From Actinomyces sp. (GTDB lineage Bacteria > Actinomycetota > Actinomycetes > Actinomycetales > Actinomycetaceae), in the NCBI RefSeq assembly GCF_029851875.1, contig NZ_JARKVC010000042.1:1-44039 (forward strand): 44,039 nt of DNA, given 5' to 3'. Shown piece by piece: positions 6,669 through 14,785 of the stretch; the stretch's first letter is position 1; every line of letters begins with the position of its first letter. A program made the translations under genes and the position numbers. Under the pieces are notes generated by a model. That model worked only from the letters and a program-made list of their open reading frames with translations. It did no database searches and was not told the origin of the DNA.

Positions 6669-8248
6669 TGAGTACGACGCCGACACCCAGGGGCTCCTCG
6701 GCACGTCGCCTCTGGCTCGCTCCCGAGATCACCCTCGCCCTCGCTTCCACGCTCCTGTTCGCCCTGTGGACCTGGCTCACCCTCTCCGGGCGCCTGGCCT
6801 GGCTCGATCACCTCCTGCGCCCGCCCTACCTGCCCCCGCGCTCCGTCCCCGGGCAGGTCGCCGAGGCCTTCTCCCTGCTCACCCACCCGGTCTTCACCCT
6901 CATCCTCATCGCCGCGGTCGCGGTCTTCTCCTACAAGGTCCGCATGCGCCGCCTAGCCCTGGCGCTGATCGTCGCCGCCGCAGGGCTGCCTGCCCAGGCA
7001 GTCCTGGCCTTCGTGATCAACCGGCCGCGGCCCCACACCGCCTTCGCGGACTCCATCTCCCACTTTGGCGGCGCCTACCCGGCCAGCCACGTCACAGCCA
7101 TGACGATCCTGGCGTGGGTGCTGGTCACCCTGACCCGCGCCCACCGCCGCTCCACCTCGATCGTGGCCCGCTGGGCCTGCGTGGGCACGGCCGCCGTCGC
7201 CCTCACCGCCGTCTCCCAGTGGACGATGGCCCTGATCCACGTCTCCGACGCCGTCGGCGCCGTCCTGCTGGGCGTGGCCGTGGCCAACCTGGCGCTGACC
7301 ATCGGCGGCATGACCACGATCCTGTCCGGCTGGGCCCATCTGGGTCTACCCGAGGGCAGCGCGGACAAGCGGGCTGCCGTCATCCTCAACCCCACCAAGT
7401 TCGACGACCTGTCCCTGCTGCGACGCCGGGTCGAGGCCGAGGTCCTGGCCGCGGGCTGGCACCCCACCACCTGGCTGGAGACGACGCCGCAGGACCCTGG
7501 CCACGAGGCCGCGCGCCGAGCGCTGGAGGTCGGGGTGGATCTCGTCATGGTCGCGGGCGGTGACGGCACCGTGCGCGCCGTCTCCTCCGAGCTCGCCGGA
7601 ACTGACACGCCCATGGCGCTCCTGCCCTCAGGCACCGGCAACCTGCTGGCTCGCAACCTCGGCGTCCCGCTGGACACCGACGCCGCCCTGCACCTGGCCC
7701 TCCACGGCCGGACGGAGGCGATCGACGTCGTCCACGCCGTCAGCGACGCCGGCGAGGACCGCTTCGTCGTCATGGCAGGCATGGGCCTGGACGCCCAGAT
7801 CATGGAGGACACCAGGGACGACCTCAAGAAGGTCATCCGCTCAGGCGCCTACGCCGTGGCCGCGGTGCAGAACGCCGTGCCCGACCCCTTCACCATCACC
7901 GTCACCGTGGACGATGCCGAGCCGGTCGAGCACCAGGCCGTCATGGCCCTGCTCGGCAACGTCGGCACGATCACCGGCGGCATGACGCTCTTCCACGACG
8001 CCTCCCCCACCGACTCCCAGGTCGACCTGCTCATCGCCAGCCCGGACAAGGTCACCGACTGGGCCAAGCTCGGGGCTCAGGTGCTTACCGGCCGGGACAT
8101 GTCCGGCTTCCCCACCACCAGCGGCCGCCGCATCCTCATCGAGGCCGAGCGGGAGATCCCCTTCGAGCTCGACGGCGACACCGCCGGGAGCACACGACGT
8201 CTGGAGGTTCAGGTCGAGGCTGGCGCCCTGCACGTCGTCGTCCCCTGA
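6668..8248 (+). CDS. PAP2 phosphatase-diacylglycerol kinase fusion protein
   Basis: A 526-residue two-domain lipid enzyme. Residues 1-215 form a multi-spanning PAP2 (phosphatidic acid phosphatase) domain with NRPRPH (118-123), PASH (138-141) and S183/H191/D194. The canonical Arg of the third motif is not evident. Residues 233-526 are a DAGK/LCB5-type lipid kinase catalytic domain with GGDGT (297-301) and LPSGTGNLLARNL (319-331). The two halves would catalyse opposite steps on diacylglycerol or polyprenol-type substrates; the real substrate is unknown. The ATG at 6668 has no ribosome-binding site, but TAGGCT (6653-6658) ends 9 nt before it, suggesting a leaderless start. Confidence 0.9.
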   Translation: MSTTPTPRGSSARRLWLAPEITLALASTLLFALWTWLTLSGRLAWLDHLLRPPYLPPRSVPGQVAEAFSLLTHPVFTLILIAAVAVFSYKVRMRRLALALIVAAAGLPAQAVLAFVINRPRPHTAFADSISHFGGAYPASHVTAMTILAWVLVTLTRAHRRSTSIVARWACVGTAAVALTAVSQWTMALIHVSDAVGAVLLGVAVANLALTIGGMTTILSGWAHLGLPEGSADKRAAVILNPTKFDDLSLLRRRVEAEVLAAGWHPTTWLETTPQDPGHEAARRALEVGVDLVMVAGGDGTVRAVSSELAGTDTPMALLPSGTGNLLARNLGVPLDTDAALHLALHGRTEAIDVVHAVSDAGEDRFVVMAGMGLDAQIMEDTRDDLKKVIRSGAYAVAAVQNAVPDPFTITVTVDDAEPVEHQAVMALLGNVGTITGGMTLFHDASPTDSQVDLLIASPDKVTDWAKLGAQVLTGRDMSGFPTTSGRRILIEAEREIPFELDGDTAGSTRRLEVQVEAGALHVVVP

Positions 8249-8299
8249 GGGCCTGGACTCCAGCCGGCTCAATCCCCTCCGGTGAGGCGACCAAGGACC

Positions 8300-8305
8300 T
8301 ACACT
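8300..8305 (+). promoter_or_regulatory. Candidate -10 box of murT-gatD
   Basis: TACACT lies 40 nt before the murT ATG, leaving a short leader that carries AGGAG at 8332-8336. The -35 box is not clear. Confidence 0.4.
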
Positions 8306-8345
8306 GACCGGACTGCCACCTCTTTGCCTGCAGGAGCCTGAATCG

Positions 8346-9797
8346 ATGACCACCCTGGCCACGACACTGCGTTCGAGCGCCACGATCGCCCTGGGGCGTG
8401 GCGCACGCCTGGCTGCCCGCCTGCGCGGAGGGGGCTCAGGAGGCACAGCGCTGCCGGGCCTGGTCGTCGAGCGCGCCGACCCCGCCTTCCTGGGACGGGT
8501 GCTGGCCCAGCTGCCCCGCGGCGTCGTCGTGGTCTCGGGTACCAACGGCAAGACGACGACGACGAAGATGGTCGTCCAGCTCCTGCGCTCCCAGGGGCTC
8601 AAGGTCCTGACCAACAGGACCGGTTCCAACTTCATCCGGGGTGTACTCGCCTCCCTGCTCACTGAGGTCGACTGGCGCGGGCGCGTGGACGCCGACATCG
8701 CGGTTCTCGAGCTCGACGAGGCCCACGCGGTGCGCTTCATCCAGCACGTGCGCCCCCAGGCCACGCTGCTGCTCAACGTCATGCGCGACCAGCTCGACCG
8801 CTTCGGGGAGGTCGACTACACCGCCTCCCTCCTCCACCAGGTCGCCCAGGCCACCACCGGGGTGGTCGTGGTCAACCAGGACGACCCCCGTCTGGCGCGC
8901 CCCGAGTTCCTTGACACGCTCTCGGCCCGCACCGCCTCCTTCGGCGTCGGCCCGGCACTGCGCTCTGTCTTCCTGCCCGACGACGAGCTTCACGCCGCAC
9001 GCACGACCCTGCCACCCGACCTTAAGGCCACCACCGACCAGGGCGCCGCCCACGACGAGGACAGCGACGTCCAGGTCCCCCACGCCGATGACCAGCTGGC
9101 CGCCGCGCTGCCGGATGACTCCGAGGTGCAGGCAAGGATCTCTTCACGCCCCACCGTCCTGCTGGAGGAGCTGCACGGGCAGGAGGTCACGCTCCAGGTG
9201 CGGGGTGTACGACGCCGGGTCTCGATGACGATTCCCGGCGTACACAACCAGCTCAATGCCTGTGCCGCCCTCACCCTCACCCTGGAGGTCCTCGGCCCCA
9301 AGGCGGATGTCTCCTCCGTCCTGGACGAGCTCAGCCGGGTCGAGCCGGCCTTCGGGCGTGGCGAGGTGGTGGAGCTGGACGGGCGTGAGGTCGAGCTGTC
9401 CCTGGTGAAGAACCCCGCTGGCTTCCGCATGGGACTGCTCACCGCTGCACAGGCCGAGGCTGAGACAGGCCCCGAGGCCCTCATGGTGGCGATCAACGAC
9501 GAGTACGCCGACGGCCGGGACATGTCCTGGCTGTGGGACGTGGAGCTCGCGGGCCTGCGTGAGGAAGGTGTCGCCGTCGTCACCGGCGTGCGCGCCTGGG
9601 ACATGGCGCTGCGTCTGCGCTATGACGAGGTGCCGGTGGGAGCGGTCGAGCCGGACCTGGCCAAGGCGCTGGAGCTCCTGCGTGCCGCCTCACGTCGCGA
9701 CGGGCGCCGTATGCGTATCTTCACCAGCTACACCGCGATGCTGGCTCTGCGCCACCACCTGGGAGAGCTGACCGAGGTCGAGGAGGTCATGAGGTGA
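8346..9797 (+). CDS. murT: Lipid II isoglutaminyl synthase, Mur ligase subunit MurT
   Basis: A 483-residue MurT. With GatD it amidates the alpha-carboxyl of D-glutamate in lipid II at the cytoplasmic face. The Mur-ligase P-loop SGTNGKTTTTK is at 64-74. The DUF1727 C-terminal domain has LVKNPAGFRMG and INDEYADGRDMSWLWD, the region of the catalytic Asp. In characterised Firmicute MurT the middle domain carries a four-cysteine zinc ribbon. Here that region (about 205-275) has no cysteine and is an acidic, low-complexity stretch. The start is set by AGGAG 9 nt upstream. The stop overlaps gatD by 4 nt (GTGA). Confidence 0.94.
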   Translation: MTTLATTLRSSATIALGRGARLAARLRGGGSGGTALPGLVVERADPAFLGRVLAQLPRGVVVVSGTNGKTTTTKMVVQLLRSQGLKVLTNRTGSNFIRGVLASLLTEVDWRGRVDADIAVLELDEAHAVRFIQHVRPQATLLLNVMRDQLDRFGEVDYTASLLHQVAQATTGVVVVNQDDPRLARPEFLDTLSARTASFGVGPALRSVFLPDDELHAARTTLPPDLKATTDQGAAHDEDSDVQVPHADDQLAAALPDDSEVQARISSRPTVLLEELHGQEVTLQVRGVRRRVSMTIPGVHNQLNACAALTLTLEVLGPKADVSSVLDELSRVEPAFGRGEVVELDGREVELSLVKNPAGFRMGLLTAAQAEAETGPEALMVAINDEYADGRDMSWLWDVELAGLREEGVAVVTGVRAWDMALRLRYDEVPVGAVEPDLAKALELLRAASRRDGRRMRIFTSYTAMLALRHHLGELTEVEEVMR

Positions 9798-10564
9798 CGC
9801 CCCCCATCTTCTACCGCCACACCACCGACGGCGCCGCACGCGGGCGCATCCGCCTGCTCCAGCTCTACCCGCACGACATGAACATCTACGGCGACTGGGG
9901 CAACACGCTCGTCCTCGCGCGCCGCGCGCAGTGGCAGGGCTACGACGTCGAGCTGCTGACCTACGACCCCGGCGACGACCTGCCCCCCGACGCCCACCTC
10001 GTGGTCGGCGGCGGCGGCCAGGACTCCGGCCAGGCTCGGATCAAGGACGACCTCGCCCAGCGCGCTGCCGAGCTGCGTGCCTGGGCCACCGACGGCGTCC
10101 CGATGCTCGTCATCTGCGGCCTCTACCAGCTCTTTGGTCACGGCTTCACCACCTCCAGCGGCGAGCTGATTCCGGGCGTGTCCATCTTTGATGCCGCCAC
10201 ACAGGCCGGCCCCAGGCGCCTGATCGGCAACATCACCCTGGACACCGAGGAGTTCGGCACGGCCGTGGGCTACGAGAACCACTCTGGGCTCACCACCCTG
10301 GGCAGTGGAGCTCGCCCTTTCGGCACCGTGCGGGCCGGTGACGGCAATAACGGCCAGGACGGCACTGAAGGCGCGCGCGTCCACCACGTCATCGGAACGT
10401 ATCTTCACGGCTCACTGCTGCCCAAGAACCCACGGATTGCGGACTGGCTGCTGGCGCGCGCGGTCGAGCACGCCGGTGGGACCTGGGAGCCTACGCCCAT
10501 TGAGGTACCCGGCGAAGGCTGGGCTGACAAGGCCCGCGCCGTCGCCGTGTCACGGCCGCGCTGA
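9794..10564 (+). CDS. gatD: Lipid II isoglutaminyl synthase, glutaminase subunit GatD
   Basis: A 256-residue class I-type glutamine amidotransferase that supplies ammonia to MurT. The nucleophile is C108 in VICGLYQLFG and the catalytic histidine H205 in GTYLHGSLLPKNP. It is translationally coupled to murT by the GTGA overlap. Its last eight codons and stop lie inside a 27-bp sequence that is repeated about 1.07 kb downstream, on the far side of the glycosyltransferase gene. Confidence 0.95.
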   Translation: MTPPIFYRHTTDGAARGRIRLLQLYPHDMNIYGDWGNTLVLARRAQWQGYDVELLTYDPGDDLPPDAHLVVGGGGQDSGQARIKDDLAQRAAELRAWATDGVPMLVICGLYQLFGHGFTTSSGELIPGVSIFDAATQAGPRRLIGNITLDTEEFGTAVGYENHSGLTTLGSGARPFGTVRAGDGNNGQDGTEGARVHHVIGTYLHGSLLPKNPRIADWLLARAVEHAGGTWEPTPIEVPGEGWADKARAVAVSRPR

Positions 10565-10565
10565 C
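10539..10565 (+). repeat. 27-bp direct repeat, copy 1 (3' end of gatD)
   Basis: Begins CCGTCGCCGTGT and ends CCGCGCTGAC. It is identical over 27 bp to 11614-11640; with three more bases on the left the match is 29 of 30. This copy carries the real gatD stop codon. Confidence 0.95.
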
Positions 10566-11613
10566 AGCCCCCCGCTAGCGGTGCGGACCAAAGTCATTAA
10601 GAATTCCAGGTACAGCCTCAACATGATCAATGTACTTAAGATTCAGAGGTGAAAAGATCTGACCGTGGACCGCATTCCACGGCACCGGGTAGCTCAGGTT
10701 ATCTCCCCAAGGTAGATCCGCTGGACTCTGAGCCAAGAGGTCACTGAAGTAGCTGAGGCGACGTTCAGTTTCCGCGAGCCACTCGTAGGTAAGCGGGGAA
10801 TGCGGTCGGCAAGCAAAGCACGACTGGAAGATACTTTTATTGAAATAGGTCTGCTGCTCCCTCCCCAGCGGACCCTCACCGACTGCGGGCGAGACATTGC
10901 CATAGTCTCGCTCGGCCGGTCCTATCACCCACAGCACGTCATCACCGTTCATCTGGTCAATCAGACGAGCCCAGTCGATCGTGACGGCCTTGATGTCGCT
11001 ATACCCCCCCCCGTGATGGTGCATCAGGTATGCGCGAACATAGTCCGCTCGATGATTGTAGCTGAGGGAGGAGAAAGCTGGGTGAATTGGATACCCATCC
11101 ACCACCCATTCTCCCAGGTTCTCTTCTGTGATCAGATGAAACTGAAGATCCGGATTTGCGCGACGAAGCACGTCAACGCCATGCCTCCTGTTCTTCCCCA
11201 TCTCGCCGCCAAACCATACTGCAAATAGCTGCTTCGGCGCCCGACCAGGCACCATACTGGAAGCCACAGGACTCTCAAAGAGGAGGTGGTTGACGAGGAA
11301 TGTTGACGACGAGGGCATGAGGACCGGCCCGACGAGCTCCCGATAACGACTGGAGTCATACACGTACGGCTTCCTTGCTGAACGATATGTGTACACCCTC
11401 GTCTTCAGGCGCGGCACCAGAGTCTTCCTCAGAAGATACGCCTGATGCTTGACTGACTTCAGTGGCGCGAGGACGTCCATCACGGCTCCTTAGTCACTAG
11501 TCACTGGGGAACAAGACCAAAGCTACCGCAACACAATGGCGTCCTCGCTCTCTGGCAGGATGCCACCCACTGGCTCCTCAAGCTCACATACGCTTAACCT
11601 ACGTTAATGAGCA
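10566..11613. mobile_element. Inserted one-gene island between 27-bp direct repeats
   Basis: About 1.05 kb that is visibly richer in A/T than its flanks and holds a single minus-strand glycosyltransferase gene with its own upstream region (11481-11613). Removing it together with one repeat would rejoin gatD to the Nudix leader. No transposase, integrase or terminal inverted repeats are visible, so the class of element is unknown. The insertion call rests on the repeats and the base composition. Confidence 0.6.
10575..11480 (-). CDS. Putative glycosyltransferase (GT32 / capsular polysaccharide type)
   Basis: A 301-residue protein with the sugar-transferase core pattern HRADYVRAYLMHHHGGGYSDIK (143-164), with residues before it, LFAVWFGG, typical of the GT32/Caps_synth fold. 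The metal-binding DxD of most relatives reads SDIK here, so only the first Asp is kept. No signal peptide or clear membrane helix is seen. The ATG at 11480 is chosen because AAGGAG ends 5 nt upstream; a GTG codon directly before it leaves too little space. Codon use and A/T content differ from both neighbours. The likely role is adding sugar to a surface polysaccharide; acceptor and donor are unknown. Confidence 0.75.
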   Translation of the reverse strand: MDVLAPLKSVKHQAYLLRKTLVPRLKTRVYTYRSARKPYVYDSSRYRELVGPVLMPSSSTFLVNHLLFESPVASSMVPGRAPKQLFAVWFGGEMGKNRRHGVDVLRRANPDLQFHLITEENLGEWVVDGYPIHPAFSSLSYNHRADYVRAYLMHHHGGGYSDIKAVTIDWARLIDQMNGDDVLWVIGPAERDYGNVSPAVGEGPLGREQQTYFNKSIFQSCFACRPHSPLTYEWLAETERRLSYFSDLLAQSPADLPWGDNLSYPVPWNAVHGQIFSPLNLKYIDHVEAVPGILNDFGPHR

Positions 11614-11640
11614 CCGTCGCCGTGTCACGGCCGCGCTGAC
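11614..11640 (+). repeat. 27-bp direct repeat, copy 2
   Basis: Identical to 10539-10565. It is non-coding here and lies 28 bp before the Nudix ATG, so it marks the right edge of the inserted segment. Confidence 0.95.
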
Positions 11641-11668
11641 CAACGACACCACGGGCGGGAGGACCCTC

Positions 11669-12163
11669 ATGCCGACTCCGGACTTCATCGTCTCCCTGCG
11701 CGCCAAGATCGGGCACGACCAGCTGTGGCTCCCAGGCGTGAGCGTGGTGGTCACCGACCCGCAAGGACGCGTCCTGCTGGGCAGGCGCTCGGACACGGGG
11801 CTGTGGGCCGTGGTCTCCGGCATCCCCGAGCCCGGTGAGCAGCCAGCCGTCGCCGCCCTGCGCGAGTGCGAGGAGGAGACCGGCGTCGTCCCCGAGATCC
11901 TCGGCGTCGTCGCGGTCGAGGCGGAGAAGCCCTCCCAGTTCCCCAACGGCGACCGCTGCGTGTTCATGTCTATCGACTTCGTCGCGCGGGTCGACGCCTC
12001 CGGCGCCGCAGCCAGCCGCGTCGGGGACGAGGAGTCGACGGCGGTGGGCTGGTTCGCCCCTGACCGCCTGCCTGAGCCGATCGCGGACTCTGCTCGCCGT
12101 CGCATCGAGGCCGCCCAGGCCTGGATCGCCAACCCGGCGGCAGGTGCACGCTTCCACCTGTGA
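11669..12163 (+). CDS. Nudix hydrolase
   Basis: A 164-residue Nudix-fold protein that hydrolyses a nucleoside diphosphate linked to another group. The full Nudix box G-x5-E-x7-RE-x2-EE-x-G is present, from GIPEPGEQ to RECEEETGV (about 51-73). It begins MPTPDFIVSLRAKIGHDQLWLPGVSVVV, an actinobacterial subfamily whose substrate is not known. GGGAGGA lies 6 nt before the ATG. Before the glycosyltransferase insertion it probably followed gatD directly. Confidence 0.9.
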   Translation: MPTPDFIVSLRAKIGHDQLWLPGVSVVVTDPQGRVLLGRRSDTGLWAVVSGIPEPGEQPAVAALRECEEETGVVPEILGVVAVEAEKPSQFPNGDRCVFMSIDFVARVDASGAAASRVGDEESTAVGWFAPDRLPEPIADSARRRIEAAQAWIANPAAGARFHL

Positions 12164-12220
12164 CGCCCTTCCCACGCGGCTCCGCGTGACCTCGCTCTCA
12201 ACAGCCTCTCCAGCGGACTC

Positions 12221-12260
12221 TTGTCCTTTATCGAGGAGTGTTATAAGGCTAACCTTAGTA
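12221..12260 (+). promoter_or_regulatory. Candidate feo promoter with IdeR/DtxR-like half site
   Basis: TTGTCC (12221-12226) is a possible -35 box. Around the expected -10 region lies ATAAGGCTAACCTTAGT (12243-12259). Its AGGCTAACCT core matches the right half of the known DtxR/IdeR box TTAGGTTAGsCTAACCTAA; the left half matches poorly. Iron repression of feoAB is therefore plausible but not proven. Confidence 0.5.
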
Positions 12261-12308
12261 AGCGTCGCGAGAGTACCGCAGCCCACGCCCCGACAGAAGG
12301 ACCCTGAG

Positions 12309-12566
12309 ATGAGCACCGCTACCACGGAGCCGACACCCCTGTCTCTCCTACGACGTGGCCAGCGAGGCCGCGTCACCGCCGTCACCGAGGAGCGAGGTTC
12401 CCAGCTCGCCCGGCGTCTGGTCGACCTCGGCCTGGAACCCGGCCGGGAGGTCCTTGTCGGCCGCAGGGCTCCGCTCGGGGACCCCACCACCTACACAGTC
12501 GCTGACTACTGCCTCAGTCTGCGCCGACGCGACGCCGCTCTGGTCATGGTGGAGGTCATGGCATGA
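12309..12566 (+). CDS. feoA: Ferrous iron transport protein A
   Basis: An 85-residue SH3-like FeoA that assists FeoB. The pattern LRRGQRGRVTAV...RRLVDLGLEPGREVLV...LSLRRRDAALVMVEV is typical. AGAAGGA lies 8 nt before the ATG. The stop overlaps the feoB ATG (ATGA), so the two are co-translated. Confidence 0.92.
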   Translation: MSTATTEPTPLSLLRRGQRGRVTAVTEERGSQLARRLVDLGLEPGREVLVGRRAPLGDPTTYTVADYCLSLRRRDAALVMVEVMA

Positions 12567-14719
12567 GCACCCCGACCACCGCCACGCTCCACCACCACGG
12601 CTCCTGTCACGACGACGGCGCAGCCTGCCACTGCGGGGCCGCCTCGAGCCACGTCCACGCCGGCGCGGACCGTATCGCCCTGGCTGGATCCCCCAACGCG
12701 GGCAAGACCTCCATCTACAACTCCCTGACAGGCCTGCGCGCCAAGACCGGCAACTACCCAGGCGTCACCGTGGCCCGCGCTGTCGGAACCTGCCAGCTCA
12801 CCGCCCGTGAGGCTGGCCTGGAGGAGGGCGACGGCACCCCTCGGCGCGTCCCGGTCACGATCGAGGACCTGCCCGGCGCCTACTCCCTGGAGCCCATCAG
12901 TCCCGACGAGCAGATCGTCCTCGACGTCCTGACCGGCAGGCTAGGTGAGGAGGAGGCACCGGACGCCCTCGTCGTCGTCATCGACGCCACGACCCTCTCC
13001 CGGTCACTGGGACTGGCCGCCCAGGCCCTCTCCCTCGGCCTGCCAACCTGCCTGGCCGTCACCATGACCGACGAGCTGACCCGCCGCGGCGGGCACCTGG
13101 ACGTGGAGGCACTAGGTCGTGCCGTCGGCGTGCCTGCCGTACGCGTCATCGGCAACCGCTCGGTGGGTATCGCCCAGCTGCGCGAGGCCATCGGCTCCTG
13201 GCGCAGCTGGGAGCGTGTGCCCTTCGCCCCTCCGACCTCGGGGTCTGAGCGGCTGAGCTGGAGCGAGTCGGTGCTGGAGGCAGCCGACTACCTCCCGCCC
13301 AGCGAGGACCGTCGCACCGCGGCCGTGGACCGGGTCCTGCTGCACCCGGTGTGGGGCACGCTCGTCTTCCTGACCGTCATGTACCTCTTCTTCCAGGCGA
13401 TCTTCACCTGGGCCGAGCCCTTCAAGGGGGCGATCGAGTCGGCCTTCGGGTGGCTGGGGACGCAGGTCCACACCTGGCTCGACGACCCCGCGCCGATGCT
13501 GGCCGGGCTGCTGGGCGACGGCGTCATCGGCGGCGTGGGCGGCGTGCTCACCTTCATTCCGCAGATCGTCATCATGTTCACCCTCATCGCTCTCATGGAG
13601 GGTGTGGGGTACATGGCGAGGGCCGCCTTCCTCATGGACCGCGTCATGGCCTCAGCCGGCCTGGAAGGACGCGCCTTCGTGGCCCTGCTGTCCTCCTTCG
13701 CCTGCGCGATCCCTGGCGTCATGGCCACACGTACCCTGCCCAGCGCCAAGGACCGCCTGGCCACGATGCTGGCGGCGCCCCTGATGACCTGCTCGGCACG
13801 CCTGCCCGTCTACGTCATCATGATCTCCCTGCTCGTCGGGCCCGAGGACCGCATCGGTCCCTTCGGAGCGCGCGGCACGATCATGTTCGGTCTGTACCTG
13901 GCCGGGGCGGTGGCCGCGATGACCGCGGCCTGGGTGGTCAAGAAGCTCACCGACCGCGGCGGGGTCCTGCTGCCCTTCTACATGGAGATGCCTCCCTACC
14001 GCCTCCCGCAGGCCAGGACCGTCGCGCTCATGGTCTGGGACGCCGCCAAGGGCTTTGCCAAGAAGGCCGGAACGATCATCCTGGCGGCCACCGTCGTCAT
14101 CTGGGTGCTGCTCAACGTCCCGCTGCGCTCCGAGGCCGAGTTCGACGCCTACTGCGCCGCCTCCACCGAGTGCTCCGCGGTGGCGCAGGCGGTAGAGTCC
14201 CCAACCACCTCCACGGTGGTCGGCGAGGACGGCGAGCCGGTGACGGACGCTGAGGAGCTGTCCACGCTCTACGACGCCCAGCGCACCAGCTACGTCATGG
14301 ACAGCTCCTGGGGCGCCGCCGTCGGACGCTTCGTGGAGCCAGTCTTTGAGCCGCTGGGCTTTGAGTGGCGGGTCAACGTCGCTGTGCTCTCCTCGCTGGC
14401 GGCGCGCGAGACCTTCGTGGCCACACTGGGCCAGATGGGTGCCGCCTCGGACCCGGAGGAGCCCACGGCCCAGCTTGAGGCGATGACCTACCAGAGGGAC
14501 ACGATGACCAGCTCTGCCGGGGAGCAGGTCTTCAACCCGGCCACGATCGCCGCGATCCTCGCCTTCTTCGTCTTCGCGATGCAGTGCATGGCCACGGCGG
14601 GCACCATCCGGCGTGAGACGGGAACATGGACGTGGGCGGCGGTCGCCTACGGCTACCTGTTCGTGCTGGCCTGGGTCGCGGGGGCGGTAGCCCACGCCGT
14701 CGTCGCCGCGCTCATGTGA
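12563..14719 (+). CDS. feoB: Ferrous iron transporter FeoB
   Basis: A 718-residue GTP-driven Fe(II) importer in the cytoplasmic membrane. The N terminus is rich in His and Cys (HHHGSCHDD...CHCG...HVH, 10-32) and could bind metal. The G domain has G1 GSPNAGKT (42-49), G2 GNYPGVTV and G3 DLPGAYSL. G4 reads VTMTDE, with Thr where FeoB of many bacteria has Asn. Two gate-type repeats and about ten membrane helices follow. An insert between helices near residues 520-575 carries two cysteines and acidic residues. It lies in an operon with feoA and the NifU-like gene. Confidence 0.96.
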   Translation: MSTPTTATLHHHGSCHDDGAACHCGAASSHVHAGADRIALAGSPNAGKTSIYNSLTGLRAKTGNYPGVTVARAVGTCQLTAREAGLEEGDGTPRRVPVTIEDLPGAYSLEPISPDEQIVLDVLTGRLGEEEAPDALVVVIDATTLSRSLGLAAQALSLGLPTCLAVTMTDELTRRGGHLDVEALGRAVGVPAVRVIGNRSVGIAQLREAIGSWRSWERVPFAPPTSGSERLSWSESVLEAADYLPPSEDRRTAAVDRVLLHPVWGTLVFLTVMYLFFQAIFTWAEPFKGAIESAFGWLGTQVHTWLDDPAPMLAGLLGDGVIGGVGGVLTFIPQIVIMFTLIALMEGVGYMARAAFLMDRVMASAGLEGRAFVALLSSFACAIPGVMATRTLPSAKDRLATMLAAPLMTCSARLPVYVIMISLLVGPEDRIGPFGARGTIMFGLYLAGAVAAMTAAWVVKKLTDRGGVLLPFYMEMPPYRLPQARTVALMVWDAAKGFAKKAGTIILAATVVIWVLLNVPLRSEAEFDAYCAASTECSAVAQAVESPTTSTVVGEDGEPVTDAEELSTLYDAQRTSYVMDSSWGAAVGRFVEPVFEPLGFEWRVNVAVLSSLAARETFVATLGQMGAASDPEEPTAQLEAMTYQRDTMTSSAGEQVFNPATIAAILAFFVFAMQCMATAGTIRRETGTWTWAAVAYGYLFVLAWVAGAVAHAVVAALM

Positions 14720-14785
14720 CGACGGCGGCTGCCCCACCGGCACGTCGCACACGACAGCGAGAGAATCGCGAGAGGAGCAGCCCCC

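Noticed and set aside
13057-13080. The Asn-to-Thr change in the FeoB G4 motif as a loss of function
   Set aside because: From memory this VTMTDE form is common in actinobacterial FeoB, so it is probably normal for the group.
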